This document shows positions 45,640-58,169 of a DNA stretch of 64,000 nucleotides, in pieces. Position 1 is the stretch's first letter; the number at the start of each line of letters is the position of its first letter. Source of the DNA: Ascoidea asiatica (lineage: Eukaryota; Ascomycota; Saccharomycetes; Ascoideales; Ascoideaceae). Location of the stretch: assembly GCA_001600695.1 (NCBI GenBank), contig BCKQ01000007.1, positions 803,819 through 867,818 of the forward strand, in the 5' to 3' direction. The notes below the pieces were generated by a model. It saw nothing but the letters and a program-made list of their open reading frames with translations, did no database searches and was not told the origin of the DNA. Both the position numbers and the translations under genes were made by a program.

Positions 45640-46682
45640 TTAGCACCTGGCTAAATGCTGTTGGAATTGGATGAGTTTTCAGCATAAAAATTTTAGTATT
45701 TTTTTTTTTTTGATTGGGGCTTCACATTTTGAATACAAGCATGAGAGGAACCACAGTTCTTACATAAACTGTAAAATATAACAGTCTTGTTTTCCAATTG
45801 TAATGGTTATCCGTTGACTTTGATTCCCAGCTCGTGGATTAACCGCAGGAGCATTATTAGTAGAATTGGTATTGTTCTTTTTATTGTTCTTGGACTTACC
45901 ACCCAGGAAAAATCACGTGTTATCTGCGATATTTTTGTTCATCAACGCTTGTTGGATTGATTTATCGTCACAGTAATCTTTGTCAAATGAAGTCAAATAA
46001 ACAGCTGGTGAGTTCAAAGTAGGATTGAGAAAATGATCTAAATTTTCCTCCAATATTATTTCTCTGATATTGCAGAAGGTTATATTCTTAAGTTTTTCAA
46101 AAAATGCCAGAACAGGTTTTCCAAGTATCAATGTAAACTCTGACGTTCATGATAATACTTGAGGTACTCTAGATAATAGATAAAGTGATGTAAATGGATG
46201 AGCAAAATTATCAAATTTCGAAGTAGGTTCATCTTTAGTATTTTCTTATGCTATGATTAAGTCAACCAAAGACGCAGATGATAAAAAACCAACTTCCTTA
46301 AATTTAACGATTAATTTTTCCAACCAAGTACGAACAAAGAATAAGATTACAAATATTCTTTACCTTGGAATCCACTTGTTTTATTCAGTTCTCGTATATG
46401 CATAGGAGAGCATACGGTTTTAACAATAATTTTTCTGGAGGAGATCTAGAATTATAATCTTTAGAAATTGCATATACCATATTGAACTCTAATTCTTCAC
46501 AAAGACACCCGTTTTAGCTCATTTGAAATGTTTGATAATAATGCTGTGGTACGTGAAAAAGTGAATTCTACATCCCTCTGAGTGGAAGTAATCATTAACC
46601 AAATTTCGAAGTTGATATTTTGAAATAGTGTCCGATAATTGTTCAGAAACATTAGCATATCTTCGACAAAAGCACTATTCAT
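45640..46682 (-). pseudogene. Split copia: gag remnant
   Basis: The minus-strand frame starting at 46,682 (MNSAFVEDMLMFLNNYRTLF) and the frame 46,131-45,913 (KPVLAFFEKLKNITFCNIRE) have the helical character of copia Gag. Near 45,765-45,735 SLCKNCGSSHACIQN gives a C-x2-C-x3-H-x-C cluster, a shortened zinc knuckle. A poly-Asn/Lys segment (SKNNKKNNTNSTNN) precedes it. Stops and frame changes separate the pieces. Assignment to the same element as the pol fragments is by strand, order and position. Confidence 0.5.
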
Positions 46683-46690
46683 TTTTGATA

Positions 46691-48317
46691 TTTTATTTTA
46701 AATTCAGATATAGTTTAACTAAAAAACAACAAAGTTTGAATTGGATATTAGTTTCGCAGAGCTAAATTAATTCCAACCTTATTCTCAATCAACAAATTTG
46801 GATACCCTGCTTTAATAATTCCGTAACAGAAACAAAACTAGCAAATGTTTTGCCTAACCCCATTCATTATACGGATCCCAATAACTGGTTTTGGTAATTA
46901 ATTCCCAAAACGGATTTTCTTTAAGCAATTAATCATATGTTGTACTGTTGAAGGTTGGAAACCTTGATGAAAAGACTTTATAGAGTGAACCTATTGGAAT
47001 CAACGGCATCATCAGAATTAAGGTAGATCCTTCTTTTTCTATAGAGAACCGGAAGCGGAAAGCGACGTAACATCTGGATGCATGTACATTATTCGGTGCG
47101 GCTCACAAAAATACCAGCACTGAACAAGCAATCTGAAAAGGCACGTCTTACCGGATGAGGTGCAGGACTACATGCTATTCGAGCGCTGAGTGTTCCTCGT
47201 AACTCATACGCAAATATCATTTATCTGTTTGTATACATGGTAGAATTTTTAATTAGTTAGCGGATTCCGACATGTCTGGTAAAAATACTGAAATTGCGGA
47301 ATCTGGATAAGTATTTTTTATCAACAGAATCTCGGTAACCATCTACTTAAAGTAATTTCTTTCAATGGTTTTTATCCACATCTACATTGAACACTTGAAA
47401 TAAACAATCGTGATTTTGGTTGTGTTTATTATAAGATAGGCAAGTTATTTGTGTTTTTACAGTTAATTTTTTCTCTACGGAACTTTCCCTGATACGTAAT
47501 GTAAGTCAGCCGTAGGATTTCAAAGGCTTACCTCAGAGAAGTTATTAGAGTAATTTCATTTCCGCGTCTGATATAGAAGTACTGGTTTTTAATAAGGTTG
47601 GAAACTTGCAATCAAACAGGTTAATCCATAAATTGGTTTATATAAATGTAAAAATATATTACCAGCTACCATGTTTTCTGATTGTGTTTATTCAGTTCAG
47701 TGATATAAACTTTTTATAACANTTCTAATAATCTGCAATTAATTATTAACCCCTATTTCAAAAGATTAAATTGATATCTTGTTTTGAACTAAAAGGTCTG
47801 TCATTAAACATTAAATTTAGATGATCAAGTTACTACTTTAGGAAATAAAGTTTTCAATTACCGCTTTAATAATCGGATATGCCGTAACTCAGCTGGTAAC
47901 TGAGTTGGTAACACTATCGGTATCTACATAGTTAAATTAATCCAGCGAATAAACTAAAAACTCTTTGACCATATTAAAAAGAGTTCCTTACCACAAAAGC
48001 AATTTTTTAATTAGCAAACTCCTTTGCTTCCGAACTTAATTGCCAAAAAAGTGTTACCAGGCTGAACAAAAATAACGGGATTCTCTAATGGGAGTACCCA
48101 GAAATAATCAGGGATTGGCTAACTATTTTTTATCAATTAGATAAACCGATTTGCCAAATCAATCTAACATCATTTAAAGAACCAATAACTGACAATATTA
48201 TTGATTCAACTGATTATTATCTACCACAAATAGGTATTTTGATAATCCACTGATCATTTTTGATATGCTTCATAGAGGATATTTGTTTTAATTATTTTTT
48301 CGATTCTGTTTTAAACT
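46691..48317. other. Interval expected to hold the split copia 5' LTR; nothing firm
   Basis: No LTR partner was found by eye. A GC-richer stretch lies at 47,000-47,200. A short palindromic string (ACTCAGCTGGTAACTGAGTT) is at about 47,887. Confidence 0.35.
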
Positions 48318-50340
48318 ATGAGTAATTTAGAATATACAGCAAGTGAAGATAACATGAAAAAGGCTAATGATGAAGATCTTCAAAAAAGTAGGGATGCGGA
48401 ATACCATCGTTCGATTTCAAAATTAGTTAAAAAAACTGANACGCGGTANCTTTCAACATATTCCANATTTTGCAAATGGTGTCAAGAAAAACATTATGAA
48501 GATCAATATATCNTCAATGCACGAAAATTTTTATTATATTTCAAAANTGGAGTAGCANCAAAGAAAATTCTTCGTTATAATAGAGAGATGAGTGGTTTGT
48601 TCCGGGTATATAAAAATACGTTAATTGCCTTAAAAAAATATTACTACATTCAAAATAATAAATATATGCCTCTGGAAGAACAAGAAATTTTGAGAAACTA
48701 CNTAAATTACATTTATAAAAATCAAAGTGAAATAGATGATGCTGATTTCAAGGGTAAAGGATCAGATCCTATTATGATACATCTACTTTGGATGAGTTGG
48801 ATCAACTTGTAATTGTACTGTCGGCATCTATTGATTTAGAAATAAAGCAAAATAAGGATTTTCTTCCGACTCGTAGAACGATAGCTGAAATTCGCCTCGG
48901 TCATTATATGGTTTTGACAGCCTCTAAAAAAGCTTCCATTCAGTTATCCGATTAAAATTTGGTTTATGTTAATAAAGAAAAGATGGGAAAACAATATGGG
49001 CCAAAGTTGAACCGAATCGCCATCAAAACTAGAAAAACCAAAACCACATGCTACACTCTGGTGGCCGCGGCTGTGAGAATTGAAAAAATAACCCACTGCC
49101 TATTTTTTTAACTAGCTTCAAATTTATATTTGAGATGGATTTTCAGTTTTGAGCAAAAGGGAACTGAACTATCACCGAACCGATTGGATCGTCAATTCTG
49201 GTATAATACTATCTTAATCAGGGGTGCAAATTCTAATAAAAATATAAGCTATACACTTCATTGGCAGTCCTCAAATAAAGCATTTAATTTTATTGGATTA
49301 GTTTTGAAATCTAAAACACACGCATCACGTAAAGTCGAACCCCAATAAGCAAAATATATTGCTGTAGAAAATAGGTAGATTGCTGATCAAGGTGAATGCG
49401 ATCTTAGTGTTAAGTATAAATTATATTTATTGCCATTTAGTTTTCAATACTCGTTGTTAATGTCTGGATTTATCAAAAAACAAACAATTGAGCTTTCCAG
49501 GCATTCTATTTTAATTAAAATAATAATCCATTTAAGTTTCTACATCTGTTTCAAGAAAAAAATAAAGAACATTTCTTCAAAAACAAAGATTTAGCAGGAA
49601 ACCAATTCCTGAAAGTACTAAAATACCTTGACACAATATTACCAGAAGTTCTTATGGAATTCGGACTTGAGTTTTCAAATCATTGAATCTGCAAACTATG
49701 TTTATAAATGAGAACCTGAAGAAAAAAATGTCGGACTTGAAAAAATTAAAGAAAAGAAAGATGAAGGCCCTAAAAAATCTTGCTAATAGTTACCAAGCAA
49801 ATTTTCAAGCAGTAATGGCTTCTTGAGCAGTTATAAGGAGTAAAATGGATACCGTTTGCGCAAAAAATACATCTTAAATAGATATTGAAATAACTATTAG
49901 AGAAACCTTGAAAAATGTTTTTTTTGAAGCTTCAATCTCTGCAAATTTGGACACTAGCAGCATTCCCCAAATTTCTCGTAATGCTAAAACTGTGAACAAT
50001 CAACATCAACCATCAGAAGAAGCTACACCCGTGTTAGTTTCACTACATACTCAAATAAAAACAAAACTTTCTATGAAAAAAACAAATGTAATATAACCCA
50101 AATAAATAGCCAAAGAAAACTTTTGAGGAGAGTTTTCAAGGTCCGGAAATATTACAATTGTTCACCAATCAAGGGCTGAATGGTATAATGCCAATACTTC
50201 AACGATATGTATTTTTCAAATGAACGAAACATATGGTTCGTCTTCGAGATCTTCAAAAACAGACAAAGAATTCTATGCCAACAGGTGGCCCATAATTTTA
50301 TGTCAATTCCATTATAGATAATAAACATGTTCTAGTTGAG
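48318..50340 (+). pseudogene. Crypton-like tyrosine recombinase remnant
   Basis: The 164-codon frame from 48,318 holds FCKWCQEKHYEDQYI, NARKFLLYFK and NREMSGLFRVYKNTLIALKK, the core-binding domain layout of Crypton recombinases. After frame changes come GHYMVLTASKKASIQLSD (the usual L-R-G catalytic Arg is Thr) and a KTRKTKT loop. Frame 49,130-49,348 then has LHWQSSNKAFNF and KSKTHASRK, the H-x-x-R signature. A KYKLYLLP...SGF segment follows at about 49.41-49.47 kb and could carry the catalytic Tyr. Near 50.15-50.3 kb EWYNANTSTICIFQMN and KTDKEFYANRWP resemble the GCR1_C DNA-binding domain of fungal Cryptons. It is inactive, with several stops. Confidence 0.6.
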
Positions 50341-51060
50341 TCAGCCTCGGATAAATTATCATGCTTGTTTGACAGCGAGAATAATTTATCAAAGCTAGGA
50401 TCCAGCGTAACATTCAAACTCAACCAAGGCAGTGGCAGTGGGCAAATATTGCCACCTGATATAAGTTCACTTTTAATACATGATTATTAGAGAAGTACGT
50501 ATAATAAACATCTCTTTGTAGGATCTATCCAAATATTGTTAACNCTTATTTGAAGAATGCTTATCAATTGCTTTTGGCTTTCCATTAGACTTAGTAACTC
50601 AAAAAGTTTTTTAAATGCAAAAACCATTAGCAGCAACTTTAACAGTGTTTACTGAACTATTTGCATTATTTGAATTATTTGCATTATTTNAATTTATCCA
50701 CTCATAATTTTTATTTGTTTAATTTGAAGCTTCTCATAANTTGAAATATTTTTATTATTTAATTATTTTAAGTATTATGAATTAATTGCATTTGTTCAAT
50801 TATTGGAATTTAATTTGACTAATTTATTAAAAACTAAGTGGTTTTGANTTAAGATTAACAANTTTTATTAAATAAATCNGTCGAACTACCTGTGTTACCA
50901 ATAGGGCAAGACCTGNATTTGCTTGACATGGCGAAAGANTCTTACNTCCCAGAAGGGATTCAATATGGCTGGTAGCACCTAAAACATATACCCAAAAAAC
51001 TGACCAGCTATGGTTTAGNTACTACAGCATAATTCAGATGAATAAAGTAATTGATAAATT
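50341..51060. other. AT-rich interval with ambiguous bases
   Basis: Short TTTGAATTA/TTTGCATTA repeats lie near 50,650-50,690. No coding signal is seen. Confidence 0.45.
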
Positions 51061-51295
51061 TATTGAAGGTTTTTTATTCTTGAAGTTGATTTATATTTTG
51101 AATTGATTAATGATGGATTTTACATTATAGTTTGATAAACCAATTTATTAAATAATTTCAGATCATTATTAAAGATAATAGATTTGAAGGAAATTAATAA
51201 ACTTGATCAACTTAAAATTTGATAATTGAAAGTTATATTTTGAGTTGATTAATGCTGCATTTCAAAGTATAATGTGATAAACCAATTTAGGAATT
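51061..51295 (+). repeat. Diverged AT-rich repeat, about 145-bp unit, left copy
   Basis: TATATTTTGAATTGATTAATG...GATAAACCAATTTATTAAATAATTT...TAGATTTGAAGGAAATTAATA is followed by a second, partial start of the same unit at about 51,230. It is related to 52,990-53,155. Confidence 0.65.
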
Positions 51296-51771
51296 TTACC
51301 GTAATGATTATTATTATTATTATTATTATTACTATTATTATTCAAATTAGTATTATCTAAATGATTTAAATTATTATATATATTCAATTCATTAGTTAAA
51401 TCTGTGTTTGTTCAAGCATTTAAAATTAGAAATGGATCTGATCTATAAATTTGACTTATATTATTATTACTGATAATACTATTCGTATCATTATTGTTAT
51501 TATAAATGTTATTTCATTTGACAATAGTTAAATTTAATAGATTACTGCCCATAGTTTTATTGCTTCTCGATTCAAACATCTCAGTATTAAGTAATGGTTG
51601 ATCTTTTATTGCAAATGAAACAGAATCAGAAGATTTGATAGAAGAACCATTATCTGGTAAAACAATTTATTTTGTACATGTTGAAATAAAAGGGGCAGGA
51701 GTTGTTAAACAAGATTTCCAATCTGAAAATTTACTTTTAATTTTTCCTTTTGGACTTGAACTTGAATTTAA

Positions 51772-51774
51772 ATA

Positions 51775-51869
<95 letters not shown>

Positions 51870-51969
51870 NNNNNNNNNNNNNNNNNNNNNNNNNNNNNNN
51901 NNNNNNNNNNNNNNNNNNNNNNNNNNNNNNNNNNNNNNNNNNNNNNNNNNNNNNNNNNNNNNNNNNNNN

Positions 51970-52065
<96 letters not shown>

Positions 52066-52071
52066 ATTATT
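51772..52071 (+). repeat. (ATT)n microsatellite with assembly gap
   Basis: Uninterrupted ATT triplets at 51,775-51,869 and again from 51,970 to about 52,061, separated by exactly 100 n. True array length is unknown. Confidence 0.95.
51870..51969. other. Assembly gap (100 n)
   Basis: A run of exactly 100 undetermined bases in the middle of the triplet array, so the flanks may have been joined by scaffolding. Confidence 0.99.
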
Positions 52072-52989
52072 ATTAGTATTATTATTATTTCTATTATTGG
52101 TTGAATTATTTGTTGAAATAATAGAATTAAGATTAGCATTTGAAATTTAACTATTTGAATTTTTTTTCTGATTTTGAATCCTTTGAAGGATTATTATTAT
52201 TTGAAGAATCTTCACTAAAAAAAGAGGAATTGCTATAAGTTAAATTTGATTTACAATCATACAAAGGATAAAACGGTTTTAAAATTAGATGAATTCATTT
52301 ATTTGAGCAGTTAGATTGAGATTCAGATTGGGATTGATAATTAGATTGAAAGTGTTGAAAATTTATAAAATCACTATAATTACTTTTTAATAATGGTAAA
52401 TTGATTGATCAATTTAACATGGAATTAATTTTAGAATCGTTTAAAGGATATTTATATAATTTTTAATTATAATTATAAGTTGCNTTATAAAAACACAAAT
52501 TTTCCGGATCGAAATTATTTTGAATATAATTATTTAAATTCATTTCAACTTTACCGAAGAAATTTGTTTGAATATTAGTATCCGATTCATCATTGATATT
52601 ATTATTATACCCTCCAGAATCATTATGATTATTATGATTGTAAAAAGTAATAACAGTTGTAAGATGATATAATGCAAAAGGTTTATTTGAATGATGTTCA
52701 TTTGAACTTAAATTTCATGTTTATGTATGACATATTTCAGTTTCTGAATATATATGTAGTAATAAAATTTCATCATTTAATTGTATGAATTTAGNTTTAA
52801 CTTTTTTAATAATATTAAATTTACATTATTAATTCTTTGTAAAAGATGAAATTTAACTTTGTGATTTTCAATTTTATATTTTTTAGTTATACCTTTAATT
52901 GTTTTATTTAATAAATTATCAGTAGTTGAAGCATTAGTTATAGGTTCCTTTGGCTGATAGTTATGAAAATGATTATTATTATAAGAATG

Positions 52990-53155
52990 TCAAATCATTA
53001 TTAAACTTTATAGATTTGAANGAAATTAATANACTTGATCAACTCAACATTTGGTAATTGNAAGNTCATTTATATTTTGAATTGATTAATGTTAGATTTG
53101 AACTTATAATTTGATAAACTAATTTATTAAATAATTTTAAGTCCTTATTAACTGT
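52990..53155 (+). repeat. Diverged AT-rich repeat, right copy
   Basis: Shares TAGATTTGAA-GAAATTAATA-ACTTGATCAACT and TTATATTTTGAATTGATTAATG...TTTGATAAACTAATTTATTAAATAATTTTAA with 51,061-51,295, in the same orientation. Confidence 0.65.
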
Positions 53156-56100
53156 TATTAGCNGCCATGTTTTATTATTAGAAGTTAAATTGGGATGCAT
53201 TGATTTTTTAGTATTTTAAGTTNGNTTTTTTTTTTTTTATGTTTTGAAAATTTTCAATTTAATTCATTGAGAGATTTTGGTTACTATTATATTTTATAAC
53301 CGTTATATTTTAAATCCGATCTCGAATCACCTTATTTGGGTCGGGAAACTTTTTTTTTAGATTTTTTTTCAATTACGAGTTACGGGTTTACTCTAGTAGC
53401 TTACCCGTCAGTTACCAAAATAGTTAATGGCTAAGGGTGTTGGTAGCTTCATGCTAGAAATAGTGTGATAATTTACAAANTTTACGAACTTTTGTTTACC
53501 ATCCTAATTATAATGAATGTATTAAAACCGGTAGTTACCAGTTAGATAAATATTATTACTAGCTTCAAACTGTTAAATTTATATCTATAGTAACAATTTT
53601 AAATATGAAAGGTTCATTGAATGCTGTTATTGTACAATGATATTAAATTTTAAATTATCCTTTTATTAAAATTGAGCAGAATTTTCTATATTACAATAGT
53701 TTGGTATGAATTATCATATGTTATTTCAAANTAACATTTAGATCCCCTATCGAAAGCACAAAAAAGTTTCCCTGGTGAAAAATATATTTTGTCTTGAAAG
53801 AAATATGCAGTTTCAAATTCNTGAGAACTCTAACCTTCAAACCAAGCTGTTCCTTCCCTTGCTTTANTTANTAACACCGCAAGCATAAGAACGTTAAAGA
53901 ATTTGGATGAAAGTTTTATTTTCAAAAGTGACGTAGTAACTACTTGTTCGGCGTTTTNGATTCGAGGCAAAATCCATTTTTTAGCAAAGTAACTTGATTC
54001 AGCTCATCTGAAATCCGAAACCCGTTTTTTTTAATGTAGTATATCCGTTTTCATTTGGTTGTGGTTAAAAACAACCNGCTTTAAAATTTTTTATAATCTA
54101 CATTAATTATATTTCAACATCTCTTAATTTTGTATTATATTTAAAACCAAAAAAGAAAACATAAGAAAATCACAATGTTTTGCTTAACAATTGTACTGGG
54201 TTATGCAATTTTTTTTTTTTTTGGTTGTGACACATATTCTACCTAATATGTTTTGAAGTACATTAGGTTCAAGCATTGTGATAAGGACTACTGAAATTGT
54301 TTGATAGTGGTATTCAATTTTATTNTAATTAATAAAAACTAATCTATCAAATCTATTTTCATTTACTATAAATTAGGTTAATATATATAGGNGCAACTGT
54401 TCNGCTTTACCATTATTAAATATCTCATCATATGATTGAAATTTAATTAATAGCAAATATTAAGTGTTNNNTTTTTTTATCGTGAGCCTTATTNTGGAGA
54501 ATTTTTAACTTAAGAATTTTATTTTACTAACTTGCTAGATTTATTTTCAATAATTTAAGATGAAACATTTGTAAGGATTATATTTATAAGTTTAATGGTT
54601 TTTTGATTCTATTNCAAATGAATTATATTATTTACTAANGTTAATAAGTATTGTAGATCAACATCTTTGTTGGAATCATGTTTCAANAAAAACAAAGAAA
54701 ATATAGTCCCATTAGTTTTCTTTAAATGATTCCGGAAACAAATTNTACCAAAAAGTATTATTTTTTTATTTTATAAATCTANGTATNTCGGGTTTGTTTT
54801 TCACTAATGTTTGATTACCTAAGTGACTCAAATTAATTTTCAAAATGTACTTATCAAAATGATGGACTTTGCCAGGGAAGCAAANTTCACTAAGAAGCTT
54901 ATTGCTACATTAAATAANGATTATATTGATGATTACCTTCATTTNTTTCCNAAAATAAAATTATNAGTCATTTTCTTGNAGTATTATCTTCAAATTTTCT
55001 TTCTCAGTATTTTATGCATAATAGAGTTAATGGGTATAGTCTTATTACAGTCCAAAAACATAACGAAAATGAAATAAATCAAAGTGTGTTTCTGCTTTGC
55101 GAATTATTAATAAAGAAAATGTGCGGAATAAAAAAAATTCATTCATATTGTAAAAGAAAATAGGAGTAAAGGTGTTTCGTTTTACAGATNACAATCCAAC
55201 TGTTGCTCTATTTCACAATTATACCAAGGAAATTGATTCAACCCCTTTGATGCTATGGTAGATGAAGCTGATCGGAAATCATGATCTTTCGGTTACTGAA
55301 TATCGCTTTCATGAAAATCATCCACAACCAAAAGTTTTTTTCCTTTTTTATTTGAATCTAATAAATGACCTGTTTTAAATTGCAATCATCCTGGTAGATT
55401 TGCTGAAGGACTATTTTGTGTGCTTCAAACTTTGCCATGAATTACAACCATAAATGTAGGGCGTTTCATTCCAAAGTAAGATTTCTTCTGAAAATGAAAC
55501 TATGCTTAGACACGTGTTCCTTAATAACATTTACGAACATATATAATTATCTACCCCACAACAAGTATTTATTGACATTGAGTTAAGTACCGTTAAAGTT
55601 TGGGTTTTATTTATTGTCTTACAATAAGAGAAATGTTCTTTAGAAGATCCTTTAAATTAATGAGGACGCACCATTAATCGGAAATTAAAATATGAATTCC
55701 TAGAGAGTTGGAATCGATTATGGCAGAAAATAACAATACATTTTATGGAACTGCTGTCTTTTTCTGAAGAAAATACCTAAGGGTTAAGAAAATTCCATTT
55801 AATTTAGAAGAAAGATTACTGCCAAAAATGTTTAAAAAGTGGTTGCAAAATATTTGATACTAAACTGTGCACNATCAATTAATATCNANAACTACAATAA
55901 ATATAATTCTAAGNTTGTTTCTTTATCTTTAAAGCATAATGTAAAATTCATTGTCGAATCCAATTGAACTCTAGTTCACTTATTGAAATCTAGCATTACT
56001 GAGAATCATAATGTAATCAATGGATAGTGTAATAATAAAAAAATTTAATAATGAAATATGCGATGTTAATAAAACCGCAATTCCCAAAAATATCGGTTCG

Positions 56101-58165
56101 AAAGCTCGTTTTTTTAAAAGATTTAAGCTATCTTCTACCGATGGCTCTACAAAAAGTAATGGCTTTAGAAAGTGATGTAACTTCAGTTTCTAGTACGGAT
56201 GAAAACAAAGTATAGATATGGGAGAGAGATGGTCGTCGGGTTACTGTTCATCCCTTAAGCACTGTTCACGATGATTATTTTTCTCAATGAAAGTCGGAAC
56301 GCATAGACTAAAGTTGCAACACTCCAATAGNTCAANATTCAGACAGCTTGAATCTGATTTTTTTTATATTTCATAAAGGCTTAACTACATTCAAGCAATT
56401 ACTATTTTATTACCAAATGGGACCTGGCAACTCATTCGGTGGGCATCGATGTGATAAGTATTATTTTTCAAGAATGGGTCTTTCTGAAAACCTAGAGGTT
56501 CTGAAAAATCCGAAAAGTTTGGTAAAAAATTGTGAATTTTTAGATATAAAAAATGCTTACAACTTCTGATATGCTACCAGCAGTTCAGATACGATTAATA
56601 TTTTCTAAAGAATGTTCTTTGAACTTCCAGATCTGTATTAAAATACATCATTAAAAATAAAACAATACATACCGCAGACAATTAAAAAACTTCTCTGAAC
56701 TCTATGAAGATTAAACGTGAGCTTGATGCTACTTTTAACTAGCGTGATTCCGGAAACTTAGAAACAAGATATAATTTAATCTGGGCTAATGTATTAGTTC
56801 CATTTTTCGTAGGAAAAATATTACGCCACTGAAACTTTTATCCGTTTAATCTGAACAAGTAATTCCTGTGGATAATGCTCACTAACACTTCTTGTGGTTG
56901 GTTCAATCTAGATCAAAGGACGTTCGACCATTTGAGATGCCTGATATTAATGAATGTATTCCTGCAATTAACGATTCTACGCATAGTAGCTCATTCAAAG
57001 GTAATGGGGACAATCACTAAATTCATCTTCATGATTCTCTTCGACTTAATTCTTTTACTCATAAATATAACATAGCAGAAGATGTTCCGTCTATAACAGG
57101 TTTTAATCCAATAAACGCACTGTTTCCAAGAATATACAGCTCCTATAGCTGTTTCAACTTAGAATTTTCTGCTAAAGGTCAGAATAGAACCCTAATTGTT
57201 GGTTCACAAGATAATTAATTTTTCGAATTCCATATAACCCTGTCTACTGTTGCAGAAAAAAACTACAGCTAATTTTGTTTTTGAGCTTCCTGTTTTTTTG
57301 ATATACGGTTAATCCAAAAACTTACCAAACTGATCACTATGATTGTATTCTAATGTTCAAGTTAAGGTAGTGTCTAGGTCTTATAGTAAATTTTATTATT
57401 GACTGGTTTCCTGGGAGACAGTATTGGTAGTCACGGTTTCATCAAATCGATATGCTAGTATTTAAACAGATATACTGTTTTAAGATTTAGTTCATCTATT
57501 AAAAAAGCATAACGAAACAAAACATATTTTCACGAATTATCTAAATAGCCGAAAGTGAGTTGCAAATGATTATATGCTGGTAAAAGAACAGGTATTTTTT
57601 CTGAAAAGATCACTGTTTGTTTAACAAACTTAAATGGTTGACTTAGTAGTAAATTTTAATGTTATCTTCATTATTTAATAATATTTCTCAATATGCTTAC
57701 TGATCATAGTACTATAGGTACGGTCGAAAAATCCCACAATAAATATAATGCAGACTGGTCAATGTTTAGTCAGGTTGTACTATGTGATTAAAGTTTTATG
57801 CCTGGTGACACATATATCAAAAATCTTTGGAGTAAACTTTGAAATAGTAATAAAGATAAATTTTTAGAAAATAATTCTGGTACTATTGATNACAACAATT
57901 ATAAGCCAGATTTTCTATTCTATTCTAACTTTTCNGAAACAGCTAATAATTCTAATAAATGGAAAAACTTATTCTACGGCCAGGCCTTCATCATTTCANT
58001 ACCTCTCAAGTAATTAAGTCCCTTAAATAAATTGAAGCAAATAACTATGATTCATATATAACATACTGCTGTTCAATACTATTAGAGTATGCTGCTGGTG
58101 TTAGCGTAACTGGAATTGATTAAATACCACACAATTATGAATTATTTGGGTTTTCAGATTTTAGC
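53156..58165. other. Long AT-rich interval with unidentified coding remnants
   Basis: No element is identified. Plus-strand coherent stretches exist at 54,823-55,077 (IKMMDFAREA; LNxDYIDDYLH), at 55,190-55,340 (LFHNYTKEIDSTPLML; HDLSVTEYRFHENH) and at 56,150-56,290 (VIWERDGRRVTVHPL after a stop, preceded by ALESDVTSVSSTDENK). A further frame is at 56,348-56,569 (QMGPGNSFGGHRCDKYYF). They may derive from one decayed transposon or gene, but I cannot name a family. Confidence 0.35.
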
Positions 58166-58169
58166 ACTA

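Larger units (their letters stand above)
28110..46690 (-). mobile_element. Minus-strand copia element split by a 13.6-kb Ginger-like transposon
   Basis: Reading down the minus strand gives gag (46,682-45,640), protease and pre-integrase start (44,570-44,184), a break at 44,183/30,612, the rest of pre-integrase and integrase (30,611-29,460), RT with YVDD (28,995-29,006) and RNase H (to 28,110). When the interval 30,612-44,187 (insert plus one TATA) is ignored, the same reading frame runs across the junction for dozens of codons. Both sides are copia protease/pre-integrase-like. This is direct evidence that one copia element was interrupted. It has stops throughout. Its LTRs are not firmly identified. 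Confidence 0.8.
51300..52990 (-). pseudogene. Asn/Ser-rich protein pseudogene interrupted by a triplet microsatellite
   Basis: On the minus strand long hydrophilic stretches read coherently: LLQRINNVNLILLKKL, then after a frame change NEHHSNKPFALYHLTTVI, GGYNNNINDESDTNIQTN, FQSNYQSQSESQSNCSNK, ILKPFYPLYDCKSNLTYS, SPKGKIKSKFSDWKSC and IKSSDSVSFAIKDQPLLN. The middle is poly-Asn from the ATT array. About five TGA and three TAA codons and at least one shift break it. The composition resembles disordered fungal or amoebal regulators or a Gag. I recognise no domain. Confidence 0.4.

Noticed and set aside
51750-52139. Poly-Tyr (+) and poly-Ile (-) frames across the assembly gap
   Set aside because: They consist of the ATT microsatellite and undetermined bases.
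40690-53000. Frequent in-frame TGA codons, suggesting UGA read as tryptophan
   Set aside because: TAA and TAG also occur in the same frames, TGG is used for Trp, and where family alignments can be recalled the TGA sites do not fall at conserved Trp positions. Ordinary decay explains them.
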